A DNA stretch of 64,000 bases from Bacillus rubiinfantis (GTDB lineage Bacteria > Bacillota > Bacilli > Bacillales > Cytobacillaceae). A model generated the notes under the pieces. That model did no database searches. It saw nothing but the letters and a program-made list of their open reading frames with translations, and was not told the origin of the DNA. The stretch is taken from positions 475,932-539,931 of the forward strand of contig CCFE01000011.1 in NCBI GenBank assembly GCA_000752035.1. The letters run 5' to 3'. Position numbers and translations under genes: made by a program. Positions 16,064-25,121 of the stretch are shown piece by piece (positions within the stretch are counted from its first letter, which is position 1; every line of letters starts with the position of its first letter).

Positions 16064-17635
16064 TTATTGATTGACGAGATCGTGAACAATTTTTCCATCA
16101 GTAATCGTTAGGACAACTTGGGCCTCACGCAGTTCAGCCTCATCTGCGGTAAACAGGTTACGGTCAAAAACAGCAATATCGGCAAATTTTCCTGCCTCCA
16201 GCGACCCGATTTTGTCCTCCATGCCGTGATGCTTCGCTGGATTAAGCGTCCAAGCCTTCAAAAGTTCCGCTACCGGCAAGCCTCGCTCTGGGAACCAGCC
16301 ACCCTCTGGCGAACCATCTGGGAACAAGCGCTTACTCGCTGCATAGATGGATTCCGGCACACTCGTGATGAATAGTGGCAAATCGGTCCCAGCCGTAATC
16401 GTTACTCCTGCATCGAGCATCGAGCGATAATCATAAAAACGATGTTCCTTGTCTTTTCCAACGACCTCCGCCATATAAGCCTCCTGATACGAGGGATTCA
16501 GCAGCAGTACCTGCGCATATACTTCCGCAAAAATTTCCAGCTCGCCCATCATTTTTATATCATCAGGATGTGGAAATTCCAGGTCACTTAAGGAGTGACG
16601 GACCTTGTGGTCGGGATGCTGCTGGCGGCATTTTTCAATGATTGACACCGCTTGACGAATCGCGGCATCGCCCTCGGCTGTTAAACAGCATGGGATTCCT
16701 GCTTCATCAGCCTGTTGCACTGCTTTTTCAATTTTTTCATAATCGACTTCTTGTAGGCTCGTCACGCCAGGCATATCGGCATATGGCTCAAGCATGTCAC
16801 CGGTATGGTCACAGACGACACCATCAATCATGATTTTGAAACCATGGAAAGTCAGGTGGTCATCCTGGTAACGAGCTTGATAGGTTTTGGCTGCTGGGAG
16901 ATTCATAGGCTCCAAGACCGGCTCGAGCGAAAAAGTCACCCTAAGCGGCAGTTCGTTATCTTGGGCCAGCTCGGTTAACACCGGCAGCACATCATATTCA
17001 TCAAAGCCGATATCCCTAATGGAGGTAACTCCGCGCGCTGCCAGTAAGTCGGCAAACTGGAGGAATTCCTCTTTAACTTTTTGCTTTTCAGCAAGCATAT
17101 CTTTTAACAGAAGTGCCCGTGCTTCAGCACTGCAATGGTCCGGGGTGAACTGATACTTGTCAATCGCCCGCTGGTTCATCCAGCAGTGGCTCTTCGTGCT
17201 GTTAATTGCAATCACCGGCCGGTCCGGAAAGGCCTCGTCTAGGAGATGCTGCTCCGGATTGCGTCCCCACGTGGCTTGATTCCAGCCATAAGCGTAGAGG
17301 TTTTCAGTTGGCTTTAGGTATGGAGCCTGCTCCCGTAATCGGGACAGCGCTTCCTCGACGGTCGCGGTTTGCGATAGGTCGACACCGCGGTGCATCGACA
17401 TATACCCAGTGAAAAACACGTGATTATCATGGACTCCCGGCATCACCAGCTTATCGCCGAGGTCGTATACCAACGTGTCTTGGCCAATCCATTGCTGCTG
17501 CTCCGGCTGCCGGCCAACGGCGACAATTTTGTTATCGCGGATTGCGATATACCCGGTGAAGGGTTCGTCCTGTGTGCTTGTAAAAATAACATTTGATGTC
17601 AGTACAATCGTCGCTGTAGTCTGATTGGTTGTCAT
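16064..17635 (-). CDS. YtcJ-like metal-dependent amidohydrolase (amidohydrolase family 3)
   Basis: This 523-residue protein begins with the beta-sandwich piece, then MPGVHDNHVFFTG in place of the usual GFxDxHxH (residues about 69-81), SKSHCWMNQRA, GFKIMIDGVVCDHTG, TAEGDAAIRQA and a C-terminal AGTDLPLF metal-site aspartate followed by NPAKHHGMEDKIGSLEAGKFADIAV (split motifs). YtcJ-like enzymes hydrolyse amide or related bonds; substrates are poorly known. It lies between frlC and the permease in the frl module, so it may trim an acylated or conjugated Amadori compound. AGGAAG and GGGG precede the ATG, so the start is only fairly certain. No signal peptide is seen. Confidence 0.8.
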   Translation of the reverse strand: MTTNQTTATIVLTSNVIFTSTQDEPFTGYIAIRDNKIVAVGRQPEQQQWIGQDTLVYDLGDKLVMPGVHDNHVFFTGYMSMHRGVDLSQTATVEEALSRLREQAPYLKPTENLYAYGWNQATWGRNPEQHLLDEAFPDRPVIAINSTKSHCWMNQRAIDKYQFTPDHCSAEARALLLKDMLAEKQKVKEEFLQFADLLAARGVTSIRDIGFDEYDVLPVLTELAQDNELPLRVTFSLEPVLEPMNLPAAKTYQARYQDDHLTFHGFKIMIDGVVCDHTGDMLEPYADMPGVTSLQEVDYEKIEKAVQQADEAGIPCCLTAEGDAAIRQAVSIIEKCRQQHPDHKVRHSLSDLEFPHPDDIKMMGELEIFAEVYAQVLLLNPSYQEAYMAEVVGKDKEHRFYDYRSMLDAGVTITAGTDLPLFITSVPESIYAASKRLFPDGSPEGGWFPERGLPVAELLKAWTLNPAKHHGMEDKIGSLEAGKFADIAVFDRNLFTADEAELREAQVVLTITDGKIVHDLVNQ

Positions 17636-17704
17636 CGCCCCAACTTCTTCCTGTTGTGGATTTTTTGAAAAAAATAGTTTTTATGATTTGCTAGTATTGC
17701 TCGT

Positions 17705-18150
17705 CGATTCGCTAATATATTCGAGTTTTCGCTAATATCTCGTGTGAATTCGCTAATATCCCGGGCGAATTCGCTAATATATCTCGATTTTCGCTAATAT
17801 CCCGGGCGAATTCGCTAATATATCTCGATTTTCGCTAATATCTCGTGTGAATTCGCTAATATATCTCGATTTTCGCTAATATCCCGGGCGAATTCGCTAA
17901 TATCCCGGGCGAATTCGCTAATATATCTCGATTTTCGCTAATATCCCGGGCGAATTCGCTAATATATCTCGATTTTCGCTAATATCCCGTGTGAATTCGC
18001 TAATATATTTCGATTTTCGCTAATATCCCGGGCGAATTCGCTAATATATCTCGATTTTCGCTAATATCCCGTGTGAATTCGCTAATATATTTCGATTTTC
18101 GCTAATATCCCGGGCGAATTCGCTAATATATTTCGATTTTCGCTAATATA
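17705..18150. repeat. Tandem array of 22 GCTAATAT words at alternating 20/21-bp spacing
   Basis: GCTAATAT begins at 17711, 17731, 17752, 17773, 17793, 17814 and so on to 18142: 22 copies whose intervals alternate 20 and 21 with one 21-21 pair. The mean is 20.5 bp. Two linker types alternate, one CCCGGGCGAATTC-like (with CCCGTGTGAATTC or CTCGTGTGAATTC variants) and one ATCTCGATTTTC-like. The array fills the whole gap between frlC and the amidohydrolase gene. Confidence 0.92.
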
Positions 18151-18155
18151 CTTTT

Positions 18156-18989
18156 TTAGTATATATATGGACGTAAATATTCCATGCTTTTTCGGTCAGT
18201 TTCGGCTGGATTGTCATAATAAGTCATTTCAGTAATTTCTTGGCCGAGAAGCCCTTGATAATTGAAATCATGAAGTGTTTGAATCAATTCCGCCGGGTTT
18301 AAATTGCCGTCTCCCCATGCCAGGTGACCGTATGGCTTACAATCGACAAAATGCAGATGGACCAGATCCTTCCCGAAGGTTTGCAACCATTGCATCAACG
18401 TCTCACCGGCAATGCTCATCGCCACGGTATCGACCATCACTTTAAAGGCAGGTGAATTGATTTCTGTGAACATTTTTTTCGCATCGGCGATCGTGGTGAC
18501 AATTTTTGACTCTTCAGGCCTTAAGGTTTCCATAGCAATTGTGATACCTTCTTGCTCAGCAATGCCTGCTAAGTAACTCAACATTTCCGCAGAGCGATTC
18601 CATGCCTCTTCCTGCGGTTCATTTAAATAGCCATAACCGGAGTTCAGTGTCATCAGTTTCGCCCCCAGCTCGGCAGTCACCTTAATGGCATTGGCAAAAT
18701 AAAGCTTGCTTTTTTGAAACTGCAGGGGGTCAGGCGCCGCAATGTTGTACGGATAAATAATCGACTCCGGCGTAAAGGCACCAATCGTTAACCCGTGTGC
18801 AGCAGCTTTGCGTTTGACTGCTTGGCAATCAGCATAACTGTTGGTGTCCATGTAAAAATGTGGTGCCCCGCCCCATAATTCAATCGTTTTGATTCCTGCT
18901 TGTTCCTGCGCGCCCAGAAAATAATCCAGCGAATAAAATAGATAATGAATATTCATTCCCGCTATTTGTTCGCGCTTAATTGTTGGCAT
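18156..18989 (-). CDS. frlC: FrlC-like fructoselysine 3-epimerase (xylose isomerase-like TIM barrel)
   Basis: This 277-residue protein contains IKTIELWGGAPHFYMD and FTPESIIYPYN, which closely follow the IEIWGGRPH and YTPETNGYPYN segments of E. coli FrlC. Metal ligands of the TIM-barrel epimerases are visible: Glu in AMETLRPEES, Asp in VMVDTVAMS, His in HLHFVDCK and Glu in LGQEITEM. FrlC interconverts fructoselysine and psicoselysine, widening the substrates that FrlD and FrlB can use. A FrlR-type dyad lies upstream at 19056-19077. AAGGAGATGGTGTT precedes the ATG. Confidence 0.85.
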   Translation of the reverse strand: MPTIKREQIAGMNIHYLFYSLDYFLGAQEQAGIKTIELWGGAPHFYMDTNSYADCQAVKRKAAAHGLTIGAFTPESIIYPYNIAAPDPLQFQKSKLYFANAIKVTAELGAKLMTLNSGYGYLNEPQEEAWNRSAEMLSYLAGIAEQEGITIAMETLRPEESKIVTTIADAKKMFTEINSPAFKVMVDTVAMSIAGETLMQWLQTFGKDLVHLHFVDCKPYGHLAWGDGNLNPAELIQTLHDFNYQGLLGQEITEMTYYDNPAETDRKSMEYLRPYIY

Positions 18990-19055
18990 AACACCATCTC
19001 CTTAAAATAGGTAAAACGCTATCATTTTGGGCCAAGATTTATTAAATTATATACC

Positions 19056-19077
19056 TATAACGATATAAAACGTTATA
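19056..19077. promoter_or_regulatory. FrlR-type operator upstream of frlC
   Basis: TATAACG and CGTTATA are exact 7-bp complements around an 8-bp spacer. The geometry (CG, 8 bp, CG) is the same as at 15996-16017 and 22603-22624. Confidence 0.75.
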
Positions 19078-19168
19078 AATATATAAATATTTCACAAAAT
19101 AATCAGAATTTGCACTTTTACTTTTCTCGTTGATGATTATGTTTGAAAAAATCTAACTGGTCGGGAAC

Positions 19169-19812
19169 GCCTATCACTCTTATTGGCGACCAGCGCAGAG
19201 GCCGACCTATGGATTCGGGCGCTTATACCCTTTATTAGTGACCGAACCAGTGTCAAACCCATGGTTCCGGGCGCTTATACCCTTTATTGGTGACCAATCC
19301 AGTGTCAAACCCATGGTTCCGGGCGCTTATACCCTTTATTGGTGACCGACACAGTGTCAAACCTATGGATTCGGGCGCTTATACCCTTTATTGGTGACCG
19401 ACACAGTGTCAAACCCATGAATCCGGGCGCTTATACCCTTTATTGGTGACCGAACCAGTGTCAAACCTATGGTTCCGGGCGCTTATACCCTTTATTGGTG
19501 ACCGAACCAGTGTCAAACCCATGGTTCCGGGCGCTTATACCCTTTATTGGTGACCGAACCAGTGTCAAACCTATGGATTCGGGCGCTTATACCCTTTATT
19601 GGTGACCGACACAGTGTCAAACCCATGGTTCCGGGCGCTTATACCCTTTATTGGTGACCGAACCAGTGTCAAACCCATGGTTCCGGCCGCTTATACCCTT
19701 TATTAGTGACCGACACAGTGTCAAACCCATGGTTCCGGCCGCTTATACCCTTTATTGGTGACCGACACAGTGTCAAACCCATGGATTCGGGTGCTTATCC
19801 CGCTTATTGACA
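19169..19812. repeat. Tandem array of a 52-bp unit, 12 clear copies plus one degenerate
   Basis: The word GCTTAT starts at 19221 and then every 52 bp exactly through 19793, so 12 copies without a single indel. The unit includes GACCGAACCAGTGTCAAACC and GGGCGCTTATACCCTTTATT. Variation is nearly all substitution: CGAACC or CGACAC, GGTTCC or GGATTC, and GGGCGC or GGCCGC. A degenerate copy lies at about 19169. The rest of the 18990-19897 gap holds the frlC leader and its operator. Confidence 0.93.
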
Positions 19813-19897
19813 ACCTTAGCACTAGAAAAATTCCGCGACCGGGCTTCTATCTCCTGAACTCGAAAACCAGCCCGGCGCTATTATTTAGTGCGCCACT

Positions 19898-20617
19898 TTA
19901 TAATGTGAACTGGTAGCGGTCGCCGATAATATATTGTTTGCCCACATGGACAGGGCGACCGAACTGGTCGTAAATTATCGTCTTCATATAGAAAAGCGGT
20001 TTGCCAATTGATGTTTCCAACACTTGAGCCTGTTCCTCATCGGCAAGGGCAATTTCCAGCGTTGTTTTTCCGGAGTGGTTTGGGTCAATTCCGTACTTTT
20101 CCCGCAACAGTGAATATAAAGATCCTTCCAGCGTTTCGTCCAACAGGAATTGATAGCGATTAAAAGGATAAAAGTTATTTTCCAACATCAGCGGGGAATC
20201 GCCGGCATAGCGTTTTCTTTGGATATAGACCACTTTTTCATTTTTCTCTAATTGCAGCAATGTTCGCAGCAGTGAATCCGGTTTCATTATTTCTTTCTTG
20301 GTTACGACACTATGGGAATCGAGTCCGTTTGCCTGACAAGCAGCGGTAAAACCGAGAACAGCCTCGTGTTCAATTTTTCTATCAAATTTAGGTAGACTCA
20401 CAAAGGTCCCTTTTCCTTGCCGCTTCACTAAATACCCTTCAGAAACCAGCTCCTGAACTGCCTTGCGTACCGTTATCCTGCTCACTTCATAGCGCTCGCT
20501 TAGTTCCACTTCGGTTGGGATTTTCTCCCCTTGTTGAAATTGTTCGTTTACAATAGCGGACTGAATGGCTTTCTTTAATTGAATATATAATGGCTCTTGG
20601 TGGTCTGCATTTAACAT
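19898..20617 (-). CDS. frlR: FrlR-like GntR/HutC family repressor
   Basis: This 239-residue protein has an N-terminal winged helix (residues about 8-70: QEPLYIQLKKAIQSAIVNEQ, LSERYEVSRITVRKAVQELV) and a UTRA effector domain (about 90-235). HutC-type regulators release DNA on binding a sugar-phosphate ligand. It sits inside the frl module, and three matching dyads lie in front of frlB, frlC and yfcC, so it is the probable repressor with a fructosamine-6-phosphate-type inducer. GAAGGGA precedes the ATG. It is transcribed with frlD, 78 bp upstream. Confidence 0.87.
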   Translation of the reverse strand: MLNADHQEPLYIQLKKAIQSAIVNEQFQQGEKIPTEVELSERYEVSRITVRKAVQELVSEGYLVKRQGKGTFVSLPKFDRKIEHEAVLGFTAACQANGLDSHSVVTKKEIMKPDSLLRTLLQLEKNEKVVYIQRKRYAGDSPLMLENNFYPFNRYQFLLDETLEGSLYSLLREKYGIDPNHSGKTTLEIALADEEQAQVLETSIGKPLFYMKTIIYDQFGRPVHVGKQYIIGDRYQFTL

Positions 20618-20695
20618 TGAATAATCCCTTCTTGTTTATAACATTATCGACTCTCCTCAAAGAGTACCAAAGGATTTTCCAAATCACAAGAAGGT

Positions 20696-21514
20696 TTACT
20701 CATAGATTACGCCGTAACCGAACGAACCTTCGACAAGACAGCTTTTAGCGGCAAAACTGGCTGCTACTTGCATCGCGGTTTGAATGTCACGACCGCTGAT
20801 CATTTCAAGCAAAAAGGCTGTAATAAACGAGTCACCGGCCCCCATCGTATCAACCGCTTTCACAAATTCGGGCGCTTGCTCATAATAGGTCACGCCGTCA
20901 TAGGCAATCGCTGGGTCACTGCCGCGGGTGGCAACCAAGATTTGCCCGGCCTTTTTAAAATTAGCCTTTAATAATTGTTTCGTTTCTTCCTCTGATAAGT
21001 GGCTGCAGGAAAAAAATCCGTACTGAACATAGTCAATGGCTTCATCAATCTGTTTTTGCTCGAAGTCATCAGAAAAATCAAAGGATAATGGCACTCCCAG
21101 TGCGCTCAATTCTGCTAACAAGTGGCCAGTGTGGCTATACAACCCGGTGTGCATGAGCGCAAATTCACGAATATACGCCTTATCCTCTTCTGTTAGCTGC
21201 AGCAAATGCTCGCGGGTCACGCCGCCTTCATTGCTTCCGAGGAAAACGCGATCGCCATCCTCAAGTGTTACACGAGCACAGCCATTTTCACCACTCTCAT
21301 GACGGCAGCGCGAGATATCAATGCCAAGGTTCTTAACAACAGATTCAACATGATTCCCTTCCGCATCGTCGCCAAAAACACCGATAAATGCTGCCTCATG
21401 GCCTAACTTTTTCGCAAAAACACTGAAGTTGAGGGCATTTCCTCCCGGATACATCGTCTTAATGTGAACATATTTATCAACAACGTTATCGCCAATTCCG
21501 ATTACCTTTACCAT
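20696..21514 (-). CDS. frlD: FrlD-like fructosamine kinase (PfkB family)
   Basis: This 272-residue PfkB-fold kinase has the N-terminal MYPGGNALNFSVFAKKLG (PfkB signature 1, about residues 21-38) and the anion-hole and catalytic motif DTMGAGDSF (about 220-228), with Asp as base. FrlD phosphorylates the sugar C6 of fructoselysine or related Amadori compounds, giving the substrate of FrlB. The ATG at 21514 has AAGGTG 6 bases upstream; the codon at 21523 lacks a site. It follows frlB after a 96-bp gap with a strong hairpin. Confidence 0.87.
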   Translation of the reverse strand: MVKVIGIGDNVVDKYVHIKTMYPGGNALNFSVFAKKLGHEAAFIGVFGDDAEGNHVESVVKNLGIDISRCRHESGENGCARVTLEDGDRVFLGSNEGGVTREHLLQLTEEDKAYIREFALMHTGLYSHTGHLLAELSALGVPLSFDFSDDFEQKQIDEAIDYVQYGFFSCSHLSEEETKQLLKANFKKAGQILVATRGSDPAIAYDGVTYYEQAPEFVKAVDTMGAGDSFITAFLLEMISGRDIQTAMQVAASFAAKSCLVEGSFGYGVIYE

Positions 21515-21552
21515 AACTGTCACCTTCGTTTGTTAGTTTTGTGGTTGGTAGC

Positions 21553-21592
21553 TTCCCACGTAGAAAAATTGGGTAGAGCTTCTACGTGGGAA
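21553..21592. terminator. Perfect 13-bp hairpin between frlB and frlD
   Basis: TTCCCACGTAGAA pairs perfectly with TTCTACGTGGGAA over a 14-base loop. A T6 run follows on the plus strand only. Read in the operon direction there is no T run, so it should act as an mRNA-processing or 3'-protecting hairpin for frlB and as a terminator for any antisense RNA. Confidence 0.7.
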
Positions 21593-21610
21593 TTTTTTCA
21601 AAAAGCTAGT

Positions 21611-22579
21611 TTAGTAGGCTACTTTACCCATATAGCGGCGGGTTTCTAACGGGTGATTGCGAACTTCGGCCAAGGCTGCGCGGTACACGCACATAATACT
21701 ATAGAATAAAATTGGGTTAAAGAATTCGACGACTTCGTCAGCAATCGTATTAATTCCCAGCTCTTTGGCATCGACGATTTCAACTTTTTCAGCATACTGG
21801 AGAAGGAAGTCTTTCGCGCGCTCATCCAATGCGCGGGTGCGCCCTTCATTCATTAATAAAATAAATGGCGTTTCTTTATCAGTAACTTCAAATGGGCCAT
21901 GGAAGTATTCACCAGAGTGGATGGAGGCAGCGTGAAGCCACTGCATTTCCATTAAGGAACAGATGGCAAATCCATAGGCATGGCCATAAGAAGCGCCGCT
22001 CGATAACACATAGAACAATTCTTCATCTTTGTACTTGTCAGCAAATTGTTTGGTGCGCTCCGCAACTTGCTGCTCGCCTTTTTTTATGATGCCGTTAATT
22101 TTTTCAATCCCGCTTTGGAAGGCATCGTAGTGGGTATAGCCCTCATTTTTATGAAGGACTTCAACAACTAATTGGAGGATGATGGCCATTGGGTTGTCCT
22201 TCACATCGGTGTCATTGCCCCATTCATATAAAAAGACATGGTCGGAGTATTCCATTAGGGCAGCGTCTTTGTTGTGAGTCAGGCCAATAGTGTGAGCGCC
22301 ATTCTCCTTTGCTGTTTTGGCTGCATTGACAGATTCTGGCGTATTGCCGCCGTGCGAGCAGACAATCACTAGTGAGTCTTTATTCAGGCGTTTTGGTGTG
22401 GAATGGACAAATTCATTAGCGGTGTATAAGCCGGTGACGATGTTCCGGGCCTCACTTTCGAGGAAATATTTTGCCGGATACATATCAACCAATGAACCGC
22501 CGCAAGCAACTAGATAGACTTCGGTGATCCCTTGTTCGGTTTGTGCATTCATTTCATTGATGACATTGACTACATTCAT
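21611..22579 (-). CDS. frlB: FrlB-like fructosamine-6-phosphate deglycase (SIS domains)
   Basis: This 322-residue protein has two SIS domains. Diagnostic pieces are VYLVACGGSLVDMYPAKY, CSHGGNTPESV, the catalytic HSGEYFHGPFEV and the C-terminus NHPLETRRYMGKVAY; all align by eye with B. subtilis FrlB. The enzyme splits fructosamine 6-phosphates into glucose 6-phosphate and an amine or amino acid. The ATG at 22579 has AAGGAG 8 bases upstream; the GTG at 22588 is too close to it. It is first in the minus-strand module and follows a strong promoter with a FrlR operator. Confidence 0.9.
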   Translation of the reverse strand: MNVVNVINEMNAQTEQGITEVYLVACGGSLVDMYPAKYFLESEARNIVTGLYTANEFVHSTPKRLNKDSLVIVCSHGGNTPESVNAAKTAKENGAHTIGLTHNKDAALMEYSDHVFLYEWGNDTDVKDNPMAIILQLVVEVLHKNEGYTHYDAFQSGIEKINGIIKKGEQQVAERTKQFADKYKDEELFYVLSSGASYGHAYGFAICSLMEMQWLHAASIHSGEYFHGPFEVTDKETPFILLMNEGRTRALDERAKDFLLQYAEKVEIVDAKELGINTIADEVVEFFNPILFYSIMCVYRAALAEVRNHPLETRRYMGKVAY

Positions 22580-22602
22580 GAAGTTCACTCCTTGGCTTTA
22601 TA

Positions 22603-22666
22603 TATAACGTTATATAACGTATTACATCTACAGGTTAAATATAACCGTTTTCACAGGGTGCGTCAA
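22603..22666 (-). promoter_or_regulatory. frlB promoter with downstream FrlR operator
   Basis: On the minus strand TTGACG (22666-22661), a 17-bp spacer and TATATT (22643-22638) make a strong sigma-A promoter. About 14 bp after the -10 box lies TATAACGTTATATAACGT, with the same 14-bp palindromic core as in front of yfcC. A repressor bound here would block initiation or early elongation. The rest of the gap to 22876 shows no gene. Confidence 0.85.
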
Positions 22667-22876
22667 TGGGGAATTTGTGACTTTTTTTGAAAAAGAGAAA
22701 CGCGGGAGTTTGAATGTTGTGTTTGTTGTGGTTTATGAGGACTTGTTTAGTAAAATCTGTGCTGTGTTAGTTCTCATGAGCCTCCCATGAGGACAAAATC
22801 AGCTTCACAACACTGCATCCAGTTCTCATCATGATCTCTTGGCGGTTTAAAGACTATAGAGTGACCTATCACATAA

Positions 22877-22922
22877 AACAAAGGGGCTGTCTAAATTCAT
22901 TAGACACGCCCCTTGTTTTTTA
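22877..22922. terminator. Bidirectional terminator of the chemoreceptor gene
   Basis: AAGGGGC.TGTCTAA pairs with TTAGACA.GCCCCTT, flanked by A and T runs on the two sides. It follows the chemoreceptor stop codon. Confidence 0.85.
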
Positions 22923-22946
22923 CAAAAGGTCCTTAAATCCGGACCG

Positions 22947-25016
22947 CTATTCAGTTTGAAATTTTCCAACCGCTGTGTTCAAGTCCTCAACTAATTCCGC
23001 GAGCTGGCTGGCGTGTTGAGCGACGACATTCGTTGTGGCGGCTTGTTCCTCCATGGCGGCGGCAATTTCTTCGGTGGCCGCGGATGTTTGCTGTGATACC
23101 GAGGAAATTTCTTCTATCATTCGGACAACCACGTCTTTTTGCTCCTGAATGGAATCAATGCTGGATGCTTCATCCTTCACAGAGAGCATGATTTTATTCA
23201 GCGAATCCGTTAATTTATCGATGGATTGGCTCACCGTATTCACCGCGCCTTTCTGTTCGGCGCTGATTTGATTCGTTTCACCCATGACAGTGACCAGGCT
23301 GTTTGTTCCCTCAAGTACACTATTAATAATGGACTTGATATTTTCCGTTGCCTTTTTCGACTCCTCTGCCAAAACACGTACCTCATTGGCCACAACGGAA
23401 AATCCCCTACCATGTTCACCAGCTCTAGCTGCTTCAATCGAGGCATTGAGCGATAATAAATTTGTTTGTTCCGCAATCCTGGCAATTGCATCCGTGACAT
23501 TGGATATCGATTGGGACTTCTCATTTAGCTGTGCCACCATATTCGTTACTTGTTCAAAGGCCCCTTCAAGCTTTTGGTAGGATGCCTCTAAATTTTCTAC
23601 CTGTTCATTTCCGGATTTAATTCGCTCGGAGGCTTCATCCACTTCTTGTTCAATCGTCGTCGATTGTTTTGATAGTTCCTCAATCTCACGGCTCAGGTCG
23701 AGAACGGCATTTGTCCCCTTATTGATTTGCTCTGACTGACTGCCTGCACCAAGAGCAATTTCCTCAATTGCCCGCGACACTTCTTTAATGGCCGTATCAT
23801 GCTCCTTGGCAATGATCGATAAGCCATTGGTCGCCTGTTCAATGGAAGCAGCATTCCCCTCGACCTTTTTGATTAGGCCATTCATATGACCGAGCATTTC
23901 ATTATAACTACGGGAAAACTCACCAATCTCATCATTCGAATGCATGGATATTTCCGTCACTAAATCACCTTGGGCCGTTTTTTCAATCACCTTTTGAAAG
24001 TTCATAATTAACTTTTTCAACCGTTCTGCTAGAAAAATCGCACAAATACCGCCTACTACTAACCCTAGTAAAACAGCAATAATGCCCGAATGCTGAAAGT
24101 CTTTAATTTTTGCAACAAAAATCTCCTTTGGAGTAAAGGATAAAACCTTCCAATTTAATCCGGAAATTGTAGTAATCTCACCGGAATACTCTTTTCCCTT
24201 CCAAGTAAAATCGTGGGAGACATCCCCTGATTTCTTATACACATTCTCGATCCAGCCGAATGTTTGCGTAAATTTCTTCCCACTAAGCAGGTCTTCTACG
24301 CCTTCCTCAGAACCGCTCTTGGCTGGATTGATATTTTTTCCATCAGCATCTTTTATAAACGAACTTACAATAAATCCGTTAGAATCAAGAATGATGAGCT
24401 TTGTCTTGGTGTCGGCTTCAATTATCTTTCGAACAGCGCCAATAGTGGACAAGTCAATATCATAACCAATCGCACCGATCATCTTGCCATTTTGCAAAAC
24501 AGGGGCGACAATCGAGGTCATGATTTTATGCTGATCCTTATCCTCATAAACATCCATCCATTGTGTTTTCGGGTTGGCTTTTAGTCTCTCATACGTCTGG
24601 GTATCACGGACATCAATATCCATATCAATTTGCGGGGAAATATGAAGTTTTCCAGTCGTGAAATCCATGTAGTACACAGCAAGTAATGTCTCTTGCTTGG
24701 CCTGATATGCCGCTATCTTTTTTTCAATATTCTTGATAGGACTTTTGTCATTTAAATCTACCGTCAAAATATCAGCCAATTGGTTTATCGAGTCTTGGTA
24801 GTTTTGCAGATTCAGGTTAATCAACGCTGCGGTACTTTTCACATTACTTTTCCCATATGTAGTATTATCTTCTGTTAAAATTTTACTAATTGTCCAATAA
24901 TTAAATGCAAATGACACACCAACTGCTAAAACCGTCGCCAAACATATAAACGTAATCCACTTAAACCGAATAGAAAACTGTCTCTTGCCTTTCCTCTTCT
25001 GCTTGGAATCTTCCAT
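22947..25016 (-). CDS. Methyl-accepting chemotaxis protein (dCache-HAMP-MA)
   Basis: This 689-residue receptor has an N-terminal membrane segment (about residues 22-42), an extracellular double-Cache domain (about 45-300) with the DLSTIGAVRKIIEAD segment, a second membrane segment (about 310-330), HAMP and a long signalling coiled coil. The tip is IARIAEQTNLLSLNASIEAARAGE (quoted here in halves: IARIAEQTNLLSL and NASIEAARAGE), which contacts CheA/CheW. dCache domains usually sense amino acids or small carboxylates. GAGGGG lies 9 bases before the ATG at 25016; a longer start at 25040 has no site. It is monocistronic, and its ligand is unknown. Confidence 0.92.
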   Translation of the reverse strand: MEDSKQKRKGKRQFSIRFKWITFICLATVLAVGVSFAFNYWTISKILTEDNTTYGKSNVKSTAALINLNLQNYQDSINQLADILTVDLNDKSPIKNIEKKIAAYQAKQETLLAVYYMDFTTGKLHISPQIDMDIDVRDTQTYERLKANPKTQWMDVYEDKDQHKIMTSIVAPVLQNGKMIGAIGYDIDLSTIGAVRKIIEADTKTKLIILDSNGFIVSSFIKDADGKNINPAKSGSEEGVEDLLSGKKFTQTFGWIENVYKKSGDVSHDFTWKGKEYSGEITTISGLNWKVLSFTPKEIFVAKIKDFQHSGIIAVLLGLVVGGICAIFLAERLKKLIMNFQKVIEKTAQGDLVTEISMHSNDEIGEFSRSYNEMLGHMNGLIKKVEGNAASIEQATNGLSIIAKEHDTAIKEVSRAIEEIALGAGSQSEQINKGTNAVLDLSREIEELSKQSTTIEQEVDEASERIKSGNEQVENLEASYQKLEGAFEQVTNMVAQLNEKSQSISNVTDAIARIAEQTNLLSLNASIEAARAGEHGRGFSVVANEVRVLAEESKKATENIKSIINSVLEGTNSLVTVMGETNQISAEQKGAVNTVSQSIDKLTDSLNKIMLSVKDEASSIDSIQEQKDVVVRMIEEISSVSQQTSAATEEIAAAMEEQAATTNVVAQHASQLAELVEDLNTAVGKFQTE

Positions 25017-25121
25017 ATAGCTCATCCCCTCTTTGAACATCCTTGATGTAGTTGTAGGACTTTAACCCTAAAATAGTACAATATTTTTGCTCATTTGTAC
25101 ACATAGGGGAGGATATAATCT

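Noticed and set aside
18143..18170. TATACT-T-AGTATA dyad at the end of frlC resembling the IS605 operator
   Set aside because: Short AT-only similarity, overlaps a stop codon, and nothing links it to the IS regulator; probably chance or a weak terminator.
19169..19812. 52-bp array considered as CRISPR
   Set aside because: There are no unique spacers; the entire unit is conserved, and no cas genes are present.
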